A stretch of 64,000 nt of DNA, taken from Paenibacillus sp. FSL H8-0548 (GTDB taxonomy: Bacteria; Bacillota; Bacilli; Paenibacillales; Paenibacillaceae). The translations under genes were made by a program, and so were the position numbers. Under the pieces are notes generated by a model. The model was not told the origin of the DNA and ran no database searches. It saw only the letters and a program-made list of their open reading frames with translations. The stretch is taken from positions 4,359,501-4,423,500 of the forward strand of contig NZ_CP152049.1 of NCBI RefSeq assembly GCF_038630985.1. Reading direction: 5' to 3'. This document shows positions 1 to 7,637 of the stretch, one piece after another (within the stretch, counting starts at the first letter, position 1; each line of letters starts with the position of its first letter).

Positions 1-320
1 CGATATGCGATAAAGCCTAGCACCGCTGATGTCACTCCCATCAGAACGGGCCAAATAAACCATGATGCTATCGCAAATACCAGTGAAACCCAGCCAATCG
101 CATAACCGCCGGAGTAAGCTCTCTCTGGTTCAACTCGTTCTACAGACCGGTCCTCTCCCCGCTTTGCATGCACCACAGGCTGATTAATTGCAAAATCAGC
201 AGCCATTTCTTCATTTACATCAAGTAAACGATCTGAGCCTACAATCGGATGACTATCATGGTTTACCCGATCTCGCCGCTCGTTATGCCTCTTTTTTTTA
301 TCGTTCTTAAAATCACCCAT
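1..320 (-). CDS. YqfX-like small membrane protein (3' part cut off by window edge)
   Basis: The gene starts at ATG 320 and runs off the left edge; 106 residues are visible. The first ~75 residues are hydrophilic and charged (start MGDFKNDKKKRHNERRDR), then a hydrophobic stretch begins (GGYAIGWVSLVFAIASWF, followed by WPVLMGVTSAVLGFIAY). This resembles the C-terminal membrane part of B. subtilis YqfX-type proteins of unknown function, and the position next to the yqfO region agrees. An AAGGAG site ends 9 nt before the start and lies within the end of the upstream DUF1540 gene, so the two genes are probably co-transcribed. The function is unknown and the family assignment is tentative. Confidence 0.6.
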   Translation of the reverse strand, partial: MGDFKNDKKKRHNERRDRVNHDSHPIVGSDRLLDVNEEMAADFAINQPVVHAKRGEDRSVERVEPERAYSGGYAIGWVSLVFAIASWFIWPVLMGVTSAVLGFIAY

Positions 321-326
321 CGACCA

Positions 327-539
327 TCACTCCTTCGGTTTAAAGGTAAGGCAGCAAGTTGATTTGGATTGCTCAGCATGATCCTGATGAAGTTCTCCAA
401 GCTCAGCTTCGGCAAACTCCTCATTAAAATGTGCATCTGCATGCTGATCAATCTCAATTGTTATTGCATTTGCACCGCAATTGTTGCCTTCCTTCCAGAA
501 GTTACAGTTGGCTACACTACAACTTACGCCTTTTGGCAT
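327..539 (-). CDS. DUF1540 domain protein, 70 aa
   Basis: The start MPKGVSCSVANCNFW, the GNNC spacing and the end STCCLTFKPK give the cysteine pattern of DUF1540 proteins: two Cys near the N terminus, one after about 12 residues, and Cys before a final TF motif. Such proteins are short, probably metal-binding and common in spore-formers; their role is not known. The start at 539 is chosen because a full GGAGGTG site ends 9 nt upstream; an ATG 8 codons further upstream would swallow this site. The middle of the protein is rich in His, Asp and Glu. It precedes the YqfX-like gene with a 6-nt gap. Confidence 0.75.
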   Translation of the reverse strand: MPKGVSCSVANCNFWKEGNNCGANAITIEIDQHADAHFNEEFAEAELGELHQDHAEQSKSTCCLTFKPKE

Positions 540-594
540 AAAAAAAATCACCTCCACTATCAAGTTTCCCTGACCGGAGGTGATTCATTCTGCC

Positions 595-1095
595 TTATTT
601 TTGCGCTTGCATGCGACGCTGCGTCATGTAGTCGTTTTCGTAATAAGCCAACTCATCACGCAGCTCTTCGTATATTTTTGAAACACTAAGTATTATGTCA
701 CGTGAATCACGGCTTGGCTTGAAGCGGAAGCGAATCGCATCTTGACCTGTATAGGCATAACGGCCGTCTTCAGAATAACATTCATTCTTCGGATAATAGA
801 ACGCACTTACACATTGATGATAAGCCTCATAAAGCACACGTTCTGCATATTCAATATCAAAATTGGGCCGTCTGAGCAATACCCCCAGCTTTTCAACTGA
901 CACTTCAGAAAACACCAATAAATGTCTCAAATCAGATAAAAGCCCCTTGTAAAATAGCTGGGTTTCTTCTCCAGCATCATCTCCAGCTAATTGGAGTAGA
1001 GCATTGTTATTCAGAAACGGTTCGATCTGACTAACCGCATCCTTTAGTTTTTCACGAGTTGTTTCTGTAAGTGATTTAACATTAGCATTTGGCAT
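595..1095 (-). CDS. ypuI: YpuI family protein (DUF3907), 166 aa
   Basis: The protein matches the YpuI/DUF3907 family of Bacillales in length and in the conserved centre: LRHLLVFSE, a long helix, then YEAYHQC, FYYPKNE and the YTGQDAIRF motif. No membrane segment or signal peptide is visible, so it should be cytosolic. The function in B. subtilis is unknown. The start at ATG 1095 is preferred over an ATG 11 codons upstream because an AAAGGGG site sits about 10 nt before it. The gene is divergent from the subtilase gene, with about 180 nt between the starts. Confidence 0.75.
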   Translation of the reverse strand: MPNANVKSLTETTREKLKDAVSQIEPFLNNNALLQLAGDDAGEETQLFYKGLLSDLRHLLVFSEVSVEKLGVLLRRPNFDIEYAERVLYEAYHQCVSAFYYPKNECYSEDGRYAYTGQDAIRFRFKPSRDSRDIILSVSKIYEELRDELAYYENDYMTQRRMQAQK

Positions 1096-1276
1096 ATAGG
1101 TAGATCCCCTTTCATAATCCGAACACACATAAAAACTACATCATGATCATCGTACCACAAATTACATTGAAGTGGTACTCACGATTCCCTTATTTCCTCG
1201 CATATTTTCTGCTTAGATACCTAACCCTATAAATTAGGCTTTGCTTTACTCAGAACGATTAATGGAGGTTTCAAGC

Positions 1277-3118
1277 ATGTCAAAAAAATGGATCGGCGGT
1301 TTAACGATTATTGCCTTGGCCGCATTGCTTATTCCAAGCACAACTTTATTTGCACCGAAGGAAACAAAGACCAAGTCCCCTCAGACTTCTAGTTTTTCGG
1401 CTAAACGAGAGCATACGCTCAAAATGGCTACTTTGCAAAATGACATGAAAGCAACAGCTATGCTTTGCGCCTCAGAATGCTCCAAAGATTTTCAAAAGCT
1501 AATGAGTGCCAGCAAGGACTCCAAAGCATCAGCCGAGAAGCATATTGAACATATGATGCATGAGCATATGCATATGAGCTATATAAGCTGGATATCTGGC
1601 AAACGAAGTGTTAACCGCGGTACATTGCCAAAAATGGATGGAAGTAAAGTGGAAACCTATGTTAGTGAAGCAAAAACACAGGTTTCAAAAGGAGCAAAGT
1701 ATGAATCGCCTGCCTTTTCAACTAAAGATGGCAGCCGCTACATGGTGCTCGGCGTTCCTGATTCCAAACATACTGGCATTGGAGTTGTCGGTGTGATCAA
1801 GCAGGACATTGTAAAAGAAGTCGAAAAACATCAGCTTCGCAATCTTAGGCTGATCCCCTATCCAGCTGAAGGCAACTATAAAATTGAATCCGTAAAACCA
1901 AATACAACGACGGACACAACGGTTCGTACGGGAGAAGACAATGGCAATGCAAGCCATTACCATATTCGTGAAGTTGTTGTTCATTTCACTAAGAATCTAT
2001 CGCAAGCGGAGCTTAATCGTGTAAAGAGTGAAATCAATGCGGAATCCGTCAAGCAAATGGGCGATACCTTCGTATTCCGATCCCGAAATATTGAAGCAGA
2101 TCAGCTTGTTCAATATTTCAAGCAATCTTGGAATACCGAATACGCGGAGCCTCATTACCTCTATATGACGAATGAAACGATTGTACCAAATGATACACTA
2201 TATTCGGAATATCAATGGAACTTGCCCTCCATTGAAACGGAAAAAGGCTGGAACATTTCCAAAGGCAACGACCAAGTCATTATTGCTGTACTTGACACTG
2301 GTGTACAAAGCAACCATCCAGATTTAAAAGGGAAAATAGTTGAAGGCATCAACATTGTAGATGAGTCCGCTGAACCTGATGATGATGTAGGTCATGGTAC
2401 GCATGTTTCCGGCATTATTGGCGCTTCTGTCAACAATGGAGAAGGAGTAGCAGGATTATCCTGGTACAACAAAATTATGCCGGTTAAGGTGCTTGACAGC
2501 AGCGGAGCAGGTTCCACCTATTCTGTTGCTCAAGGCATTATTTGGGCAGTTGATCATGGAGCTAAAGTTATTAATATGAGCTTGGGAAATTATGCACAGG
2601 CTGATTTTCTTCATGATGCGATTAAGTATGCATACGAACATGATGTTGTCATGATCGCCGCAAGCGGCAATGACAATACCGATCGGCCTGGATTTCCTGC
2701 TGCGTATCCGGAGGTCTTTGCGGTTGCCGCAACTAATAGCAGTAAAGAGAAGGCTTCCTTCTCCAACTACGGCGACTATATCGATGTGGCTGCGCCGGGA
2801 GACAGCATTGCAAGCACTTATCCAGGCAGTCAATATGCAGCCCTGTCAGGCACGTCTATGGCAAGCCCACATGTCGCCGCGCTAGCTGGATTAATCCGCT
2901 CTGTCAATCCAGAGCTGTCAAATGTCGAGGTTATGGAGCTTATGCGAAAATCAGCGGTTGATTTGGGAGATGCGGGCAAGGATAATTATTTCGGCTATGG
3001 GGAGATTGACGTTGATAAAGCGCTGAGCGCAGCTTCCAAATTCGGCGGCGCCTTACAAACTTACCCAGATCAGGTCAAGCGCAGGCTTGATCGAATTATT
3101 TCTAAATACGATAAATAA
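1277..3118 (+). CDS. Secreted subtilisin-family serine protease (peptidase S8), 613 aa
   Basis: The catalytic triad is complete: Asp340 in VLDTGV, His373 in GHGTHVSG and Ser527 in SGTSMASPHVA, with oxyanion-hole Asn465 in AASGND. A signal peptide or anchor (MSKKWIGGL, then a hydrophobic run) is followed by about 190 residues of unclear origin containing a His/Met-rich patch (EHMMHEHMHMS). Next comes a fervidolysin-like propeptide (HYHIREVVVHF to EPHYLYM) before the catalytic domain. The protein should be exported and self-activated. The start 1277 is fixed by GGAGG 8 nt upstream. The extra N-terminal region makes it larger than the usual ~380-aa subtilisin. Substrates cannot be inferred. Confidence 0.9.
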   Translation: MSKKWIGGLTIIALAALLIPSTTLFAPKETKTKSPQTSSFSAKREHTLKMATLQNDMKATAMLCASECSKDFQKLMSASKDSKASAEKHIEHMMHEHMHMSYISWISGKRSVNRGTLPKMDGSKVETYVSEAKTQVSKGAKYESPAFSTKDGSRYMVLGVPDSKHTGIGVVGVIKQDIVKEVEKHQLRNLRLIPYPAEGNYKIESVKPNTTTDTTVRTGEDNGNASHYHIREVVVHFTKNLSQAELNRVKSEINAESVKQMGDTFVFRSRNIEADQLVQYFKQSWNTEYAEPHYLYMTNETIVPNDTLYSEYQWNLPSIETEKGWNISKGNDQVIIAVLDTGVQSNHPDLKGKIVEGINIVDESAEPDDDVGHGTHVSGIIGASVNNGEGVAGLSWYNKIMPVKVLDSSGAGSTYSVAQGIIWAVDHGAKVINMSLGNYAQADFLHDAIKYAYEHDVVMIAASGNDNTDRPGFPAAYPEVFAVAATNSSKEKASFSNYGDYIDVAAPGDSIASTYPGSQYAALSGTSMASPHVAALAGLIRSVNPELSNVEVMELMRKSAVDLGDAGKDNYFGYGEIDVDKALSAASKFGGALQTYPDQVKRRLDRIISKYDK

Positions 3119-3145
3119 ATACATCTACAAATGCAAATGCAAGAA

Positions 3146-3178
3146 AGCACCCATCGCTGCGCGATGGGTGCTCTTTGT
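3146..3178 (+). terminator. Rho-independent terminator of the subtilase gene
   Basis: A perfect 12-bp stem, AGCACCCATCGC at 3146-3157 with its complement at 3161-3172, closes a 3-nt loop and is followed by CTTTGT. It lies 27 nt after the stop codon and just downstream of the 3' end of the oppositely transcribed rnpB, so it may serve both strands. Confidence 0.8.
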
Positions 3179-3196
3179 CTATAAGTGTAAGTTCGT

Positions 3197-3608
3197 GCGG
3201 AAAGTTTGTCGTAAGCCGGGTTCTGTACTTCTAGTGGTCCATACGGGAACGACCCTCCCACGATGAAGCGACAATCATCTATCTAGGCCGTACATTGCTG
3301 CATGGCTCAAGCAACCAACCCGGACGCGCCTCAGGCTAAGGCTGCAGCTCATGGCTGCGGCGTCCTCTCGGTCTTGCTCCAGATGGGGTTTACCAGGAAC
3401 GTAGTCACCTATGCTCCTCGTGGTCTCTTACACCACGGTTCCACCCTTACCTGTGCCGGCTAAAGCCGGCCATCGGCGGTCCATTTCTGTGGCACTATCC
3501 TTCAGCTCGCGCTGACTGGACGTTATCCAGCATCCTGCCTTGTGGAGCCCGGACTTTCCTCTCGCGGCAACGAGGCCGCCAGCGATTGTCTGTCAAACTT
3601 TCCGTGGC
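3197..3608 (-). ncRNA. rnpB: RNase P RNA, class A architecture
   Basis: This is the catalytic RNA of RNase P, which cuts the 5' leader from pre-tRNAs. Read on the minus strand it has the hallmark blocks GAGGAAAGTCCGGGCTCC near the 5' end, GGTAAACCCC, GAGCAAGACC, GGTTGCTTGAGCC, CCTAGATAGATGATTG and ACAGAACCCGGCTTA at the 3' end. The ends pair through P1 (CGGAAAGTTTG at 3594-3604 with 3198-3208). The GAGCAAG/CTTGAGCC pairing and the lack of the B-type central region point to class A, unlike the class B RNA of B. subtilis. Size is about 410 nt. The exact ends are estimated from P1 and the promoter. Confidence 0.95.
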
Positions 3609-3615
3609 ATCGTTA

Positions 3616-3644
3616 AGTATACAAGGTATTGAGTAAAAGCTCAA
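3616..3644 (-). promoter_or_regulatory. Sigma-A promoter of rnpB
   Basis: The minus strand shows TTGAGC (3644-3639), a 17-nt spacer and TATACT (3621-3616). Transcription would start near 3609, a few bases before the P1 helix of rnpB. The -35 lies only 15 nt beyond the stop of yqfO. Confidence 0.85.
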
Positions 3645-3658
3645 CCCCATGCTAAATA

Positions 3659-4780
3659 TTACACAAAAGTAAACGGCTCTGTATTCAATTCGGATGCCAT
3701 CGCTTTTGTTGCTGATTTGCTGTTAGCCAGCTGCTTATTCAGCCAATCAGCAACTTGCTGCTTCATGACCTTCTCTATGTTATGACCAGCGTCGATAATC
3801 GTCATACCCGCAGCAAGCGCATCATGAGCAGTATGATAATCAATATCCCCAGTAACCAGCACATCCGCTCCTGCAAAGATCGCATGACGAACATATTTAG
3901 CTCCTGCCCCGCCCAGTACTGCTGCTTTACGTATCACTCGATCCAGAGGACCGACAACCCGAACAGCTGGAACATCAAATATTCGCTTAGCCTGCTCTGC
4001 CAGTTCGCCTAATGTAACAGGGGAAGCAAGCTTGCCAGAGCGGCCCAAGCCGAAGGAACGCCCTTTTAAATCGATCGGATACAGATCATAAGCAACCTCC
4101 TCGTAAGGATGTGCTTTTAGCATCGCTTGAACTGTTTTGCGATGCACGCTGTATGGAACCACCGTTTCAATTCGAACCTCATCTACACGCTCCAGCTTGC
4201 CTTGAACGCCTATAAATGGAGTCGTACCCTCACCTGGAACAAATGTCCCTGTGCCTTTTATATTGAAGCTGCAATTGCTGTAGCTGCCTAGCTCTCCTGC
4301 ACCTGCACGCCATATGGCTTCAAGCACCTGCTCCTGATGAGTTTCAGGGACGAATACAACCAGCTTGTAGAGTTTATCCGTATGAACCTCTTCAAGGCAC
4401 TGACGCCCGTCTGGAACGATACCAATGAGGTCGGCAAGCCAATCATTGATGCCGCCGTCTGCTACGTCTAAATTCGTATGTGAAATGTAGACAGCAATAT
4501 CGTTTTTAATAAGCTTTTCATACAAGCGGCCAGCGGCTGTTGAAGTATCCAGCTTCGCTAGCGGCCGAAAAATGATGGCGTGGTGAGCAATGATAAGTTC
4601 TGCGCCTTGTTCAATAGCTTCGTCAACGACCGCATCCGTTACATCTAAAGCGACGAGAATTTTTTTGACTGACTTATTCAACGTCCCAAGCTGAAGACCA
4701 ATTTTATCATTTTCAACCGCATAATGCTTTGGAGCAAGCTGCTCCATTAGTTGGACAACGGTTTGACCGTGGGCAAACAT
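3659..4780 (-). CDS. yqfO: Nif3-like dinuclear metal centre protein YqfO, 373 aa
   Basis: The N-terminal half carries the Nif3 motifs: QLMEQLAPKHYAVENDKIGLQ, AHHAIIF and SHTNLDVADGG, with His and Asp ligands for a two-metal site. A middle insertion of about 120 residues has the CutA/PII-like fold typical of the long Bacillus-type form, and the C terminus returns to Nif3 (GDIDYHTAHDA, DAGHNIEK). Proteins of this family form hexamers; some are annotated as GTP cyclohydrolase 1 type 2, but the true activity is uncertain. ATG 4780 has GGAGG 7 nt upstream. The start lies inside the end of trmK (34-nt overlap), so the pair is translationally linked. Confidence 0.92.
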   Translation of the reverse strand: MFAHGQTVVQLMEQLAPKHYAVENDKIGLQLGTLNKSVKKILVALDVTDAVVDEAIEQGAELIIAHHAIIFRPLAKLDTSTAAGRLYEKLIKNDIAVYISHTNLDVADGGINDWLADLIGIVPDGRQCLEEVHTDKLYKLVVFVPETHQEQVLEAIWRAGAGELGSYSNCSFNIKGTGTFVPGEGTTPFIGVQGKLERVDEVRIETVVPYSVHRKTVQAMLKAHPYEEVAYDLYPIDLKGRSFGLGRSGKLASPVTLGELAEQAKRIFDVPAVRVVGPLDRVIRKAAVLGGAGAKYVRHAIFAGADVLVTGDIDYHTAHDALAAGMTIIDAGHNIEKVMKQQVADWLNKQLANSKSATKAMASELNTEPFTFV

Positions 4781-5529
4781 TGCAGCACCTCCTCAATCCT
4801 GTTCATTTCCAATTGAAATTGATCACGCTTAATTGTAGATTCAGCTAGTTCTGACTCCGATAGCTGCTGACAAATTCTTCCGAGCTTATTCAGCTCATGC
4901 CGCCATTTTTTGAATAGTGCCGGCTCGGGATTGCGAAGCAAATGAGGTCCCATCTGCTTCAATATTTTAAATAATGTTTCAGAAGGAAGCTCCAGCTTTA
5001 AGAAGGATCCGTCATATAGGTCATCATTGCGCAAAGCAACATCTGCCGAACGAACAGCGTGCATAATTTCGTAAATTTTACCATCTTCCTCGATGATGGT
5101 CTCTCCAGCCAAAAACCAGTCATGCTTTAGAAGCCATTCACGAACAATTTCTTCTCCCACATTCGGCTGCAGCACGAGCTCCTTAACGCCTTCCAGCTTG
5201 TTCAGGGCATGTCCTGCCTCTAATATGTCGCTCATTAAACTTCCGCCCATGCCTGCAATCGTTACGGTATCTGCCTCACCGATCTGCAGTACATTTAAAC
5301 CATCACCTTGACGAACTGTCAATTGCGCTGACAGACCTGCATCAGCCCCCTGCTTCTTTGCCGCTTCATATGGACCGCGATTCAGCTCTCCTGCAATAGC
5401 AGAAGGGCTTTTGCCTGACTGCAGCAAATAAACAGGAAGCATCGCATGATCCGAGCCAATATCCGCTACTCGCGAACCCGCCGTAACATAATCTGCAATA
5501 AGCTGCAGACGTTTAGATAATTTCAACAT
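4747..5529 (-). CDS. trmK: tRNA (adenine22-N1)-methyltransferase TrmK, 260 aa
   Basis: The protein methylates N1 of A22 in tRNAs using S-adenosylmethionine. Rossmann motif I is VADIGSDHAMLPVYLLQSG, followed by the acceptor-site motif VTIAGMGGSLM and QPNVGEEIVREWL; a helical C-terminal domain completes the family architecture. The start at ATG 5529 overlaps the stop of the upstream membrane gene (TAATG), which indicates translational coupling and explains the weak ribosome binding site. It overlaps yqfO at its 3' end. The trmK-yqfO pair next to rpoD is the same as in B. subtilis. Confidence 0.92.
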   Translation of the reverse strand: MLKLSKRLQLIADYVTAGSRVADIGSDHAMLPVYLLQSGKSPSAIAGELNRGPYEAAKKQGADAGLSAQLTVRQGDGLNVLQIGEADTVTIAGMGGSLMSDILEAGHALNKLEGVKELVLQPNVGEEIVREWLLKHDWFLAGETIIEEDGKIYEIMHAVRSADVALRNDDLYDGSFLKLELPSETLFKILKQMGPHLLRNPEPALFKKWRHELNKLGRICQQLSESELAESTIKRDQFQLEMNRIEEVLQCLPTVKPLSN

Positions 5530-6365
5530 TATACAATCCACACCATCCATTTTTTCCGCATTGAAAATAACAAAGCTCCACCGACAGCAATTTTGATAAT
5601 AAGCTGCAGTTGAATCCATATCGCCTCTTCTACAAACATCACCGTATAAAGCTCCGGCATAAACCATATCATGGCACAGGTTAAGAATAGGACCGCAGAT
5701 ACGGTCTTCGACCAACGGTTAACGAACCAACAGCTCCAACCGAACAGGCAAGCTATTGGCAGCCAATAGAGCTGAATTTCATACCATTTAGAATTCACCA
5801 TAAATTGCGATAGCAACCAAGCATAGACAAGTGTTGCCGCTAACCAACCACATAAATGAAGGACGGGTATTCGTGCTGTAATGCCGTAAATGACCCAAAA
5901 AAGCGAGCAGAAGGCCAGCAGGCTAGTTTTCCAAGCCCAATGATCCAAACCGTGCAGATTCAGCATGTATAATCCCCCACCCAATAAAAGGAGCATGCCT
6001 GTACTCGTTATAGCTAAACCTGCTGCTTCATTACGGCTGCGCAAACGCTGTCCTATCCGTAAAAATATACTGACTCCTAGCGCCACGACTGCCATTTGCA
6101 ATAGTGGATGAAATTCGTTAAAATAAAGCACAACAAAGGAAATTAAGGTAAAGGTTCCAAATGTAAGGAGCCACTGCATGCCTGTTGCACGTTGCACTGC
6201 AGCGATTGCTTTTCCAACGGTATGATGCTGTTCTCTGGCTGTCTGGACCGTATCTTGATCAGCATATAAATTGAGTAGAAAGTCACAATATTGATCCGGC
6301 AGCAGTTTGCTATGACGCCAATGACCAATTTCTTTCACGATAATTTGCCGACGATCCTCGTTCAT
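5529..6365 (-). CDS. DUF2157-like polytopic membrane protein, 278 aa
   Basis: A soluble N-terminal segment of about 60 residues (RQIIVKEIGHWRHSKLLPDQYCDFLLNLY, a helical pattern seen in DUF2157 proteins) precedes about eight hydrophobic segments (for example WLLTFGTFTLISFVVLYF, LALLGGGLYML-like runs and ALLFSM). There are no catalytic motifs. It sits between rpoD and trmK, where B. subtilis has cccA, and its stop overlaps the trmK start. ATG 6365 is preceded by AAAGGAT about 12 nt upstream. The function is unknown; the family link is tentative. Confidence 0.7.
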   Translation of the reverse strand: MNEDRRQIIVKEIGHWRHSKLLPDQYCDFLLNLYADQDTVQTAREQHHTVGKAIAAVQRATGMQWLLTFGTFTLISFVVLYFNEFHPLLQMAVVALGVSIFLRIGQRLRSRNEAAGLAITSTGMLLLLGGGLYMLNLHGLDHWAWKTSLLAFCSLFWVIYGITARIPVLHLCGWLAATLVYAWLLSQFMVNSKWYEIQLYWLPIACLFGWSCWFVNRWSKTVSAVLFLTCAMIWFMPELYTVMFVEEAIWIQLQLIIKIAVGGALLFSMRKKWMVWIV

Positions 6366-6434
6366 GGAATCCCGCTATCCTTTCGGTATCAACCTGAGTG
6401 GTGATTAGTCATTATGTATAAGCGTTATTTTTTA

Positions 6435-6468
6435 GAAAAAAGACCTCGCTGCAAGAGCAGAAAGGTCA
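6435..6468 (-). terminator. Terminator behind rpoD
   Basis: On the minus strand GACCT (6467-6463) pairs with AGGTC (6446-6442), with an inner CTGC/GCAG stem, followed by TTTTTT. It lies about 20 nt after the rpoD stop. Distal genes trmK and yqfO would then be reached by read-through or from their own promoter. Confidence 0.7.
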
Positions 6469-6488
6469 CTATTGTTTAACATTATTTT

Positions 6489-7619
6489 TTATTCAAGGAA
6501 ATCCTTCAACCGCTTGCTGCGGCTTGGATGGCGAAGCTTCCGAAGGGCTTTGGCCTCAATTTGACGAATACGCTCACGTGTAACGCCAAATACTTTGCCA
6601 ACCTCTTCCAGCGTTCTCGTACGTCCATCGTCTAGGCCGAAGCGAAGTCTTAATACATTTTCTTCTCTTTCGGTCAACGTATCAAGCACGTCCTCCAGCT
6701 GCTCTTTAAGCAGCTCGTAGGCAGCAGCGTCCGCTGGGGCAAGAGCTTCTTGGTCTTCGATAAAATCCCCAAGATGTGAATCATCTTCTTCCCCAATTGG
6801 AGTTTCGAGCGATACTGGTTCTTGAGCAATTTTCATGATCTCACGAACCTTCTCCGTGCTCAGCTCCATCTCAGCAGCAATTTCTTCAGGTGTCGGTTCG
6901 CGTCCAAGCTCTTGAAGCAATTGACGGGAAACGCGAATGAGCTTGTTAATCGTTTCCACCATATGAACCGGAATACGAATCGTCCGAGCTTGGTCAGCAA
7001 TCGCGCGTGTAATGGCTTGACGAATCCACCAAGTCGCATACGTACTGAACTTAAAGCCTTTCTGATGATCAAACTTCTCAACAGCTTTAATCAGACCCAT
7101 ATTACCTTCTTGAATCAGATCAAGAAACAGCATTCCTCTACCAACGTAGCGCTTAGCAATACTTACGACAAGCCGCAAGTTTGCTTCCGCTAATCTACGC
7201 TTAGCTTCCTCGTCGCCGTTCTCAATTCGCTGTGCAAGCTCAACCTCATCATCCGCTGACAGAAGTGGAACACGGCCAATTTCTTTTAAGTACATCCGCA
7301 CTGGATCGTTAATCTTAATGCCTGGCGGCAGTGCAAGATCATCGTCGAAGTTGAAGTCATCCTGCTCACGCTCTGGCTCTTCCCCACCAGCAGCGAGTGG
7401 ATTTTCTTCTTCGTTTTCGTTCAGTACCTCAATTCCAAAATCATCAAGCTGTTCAAAAAATTCATCAATTTGTTCCGGTTCTTGATCGAAAGGAGCCAAC
7501 TTATCCATAATTTCTTTGTATGTTAAAGAAGACCTCTTTTTGCCTTGCTCGATCAATTGATCCTTCACATGATCCAGTTTTTGTTCGGTATCTAGTTCAG
7601 TATGTTGATCATTCGCCAT
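6489..7619 (-). CDS. rpoD: Primary sigma factor RpoD (sigma-A), 376 aa
   Basis: This is the housekeeping sigma subunit of RNA polymerase. Region 1.1 spans about residues 12-70, followed by an acidic linker. Region 1.2 begins at [11 protein letters not shown] (105-115), region 2 contains [15 protein letters not shown] and the -10-recognising [13 protein letters not shown] (191-203), and region 4.2 has the helix-turn-helix [23 protein letters not shown] (about 333-355). Length and order match Bacillus SigA. It follows dnaG by 18 nt, the classical macromolecular-synthesis arrangement (dnaG-rpoD), and a terminator follows. Confidence 0.98.
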   Translation of the reverse strand: MANDQHTELDTEQKLDHVKDQLIEQGKKRSSLTYKEIMDKLAPFDQEPEQIDEFFEQLDDFGIEVLNENEEENPLAAGGEEPEREQDDFNFDDDLALPPGIKINDPVRMYLKEIGRVPLLSADDEVELAQRIENGDEEAKRRLAEANLRLVVSIAKRYVGRGMLFLDLIQEGNMGLIKAVEKFDHQKGFKFSTYATWWIRQAITRAIADQARTIRIPVHMVETINKLIRVSRQLLQELGREPTPEEIAAEMELSTEKVREIMKIAQEPVSLETPIGEEDDSHLGDFIEDQEALAPADAAAYELLKEQLEDVLDTLTEREENVLRLRFGLDDGRTRTLEEVGKVFGVTRERIRQIEAKALRKLRHPSRSKRLKDFLE

Positions 7620-7637
7620 AATCCGACTCCCTCCTCC

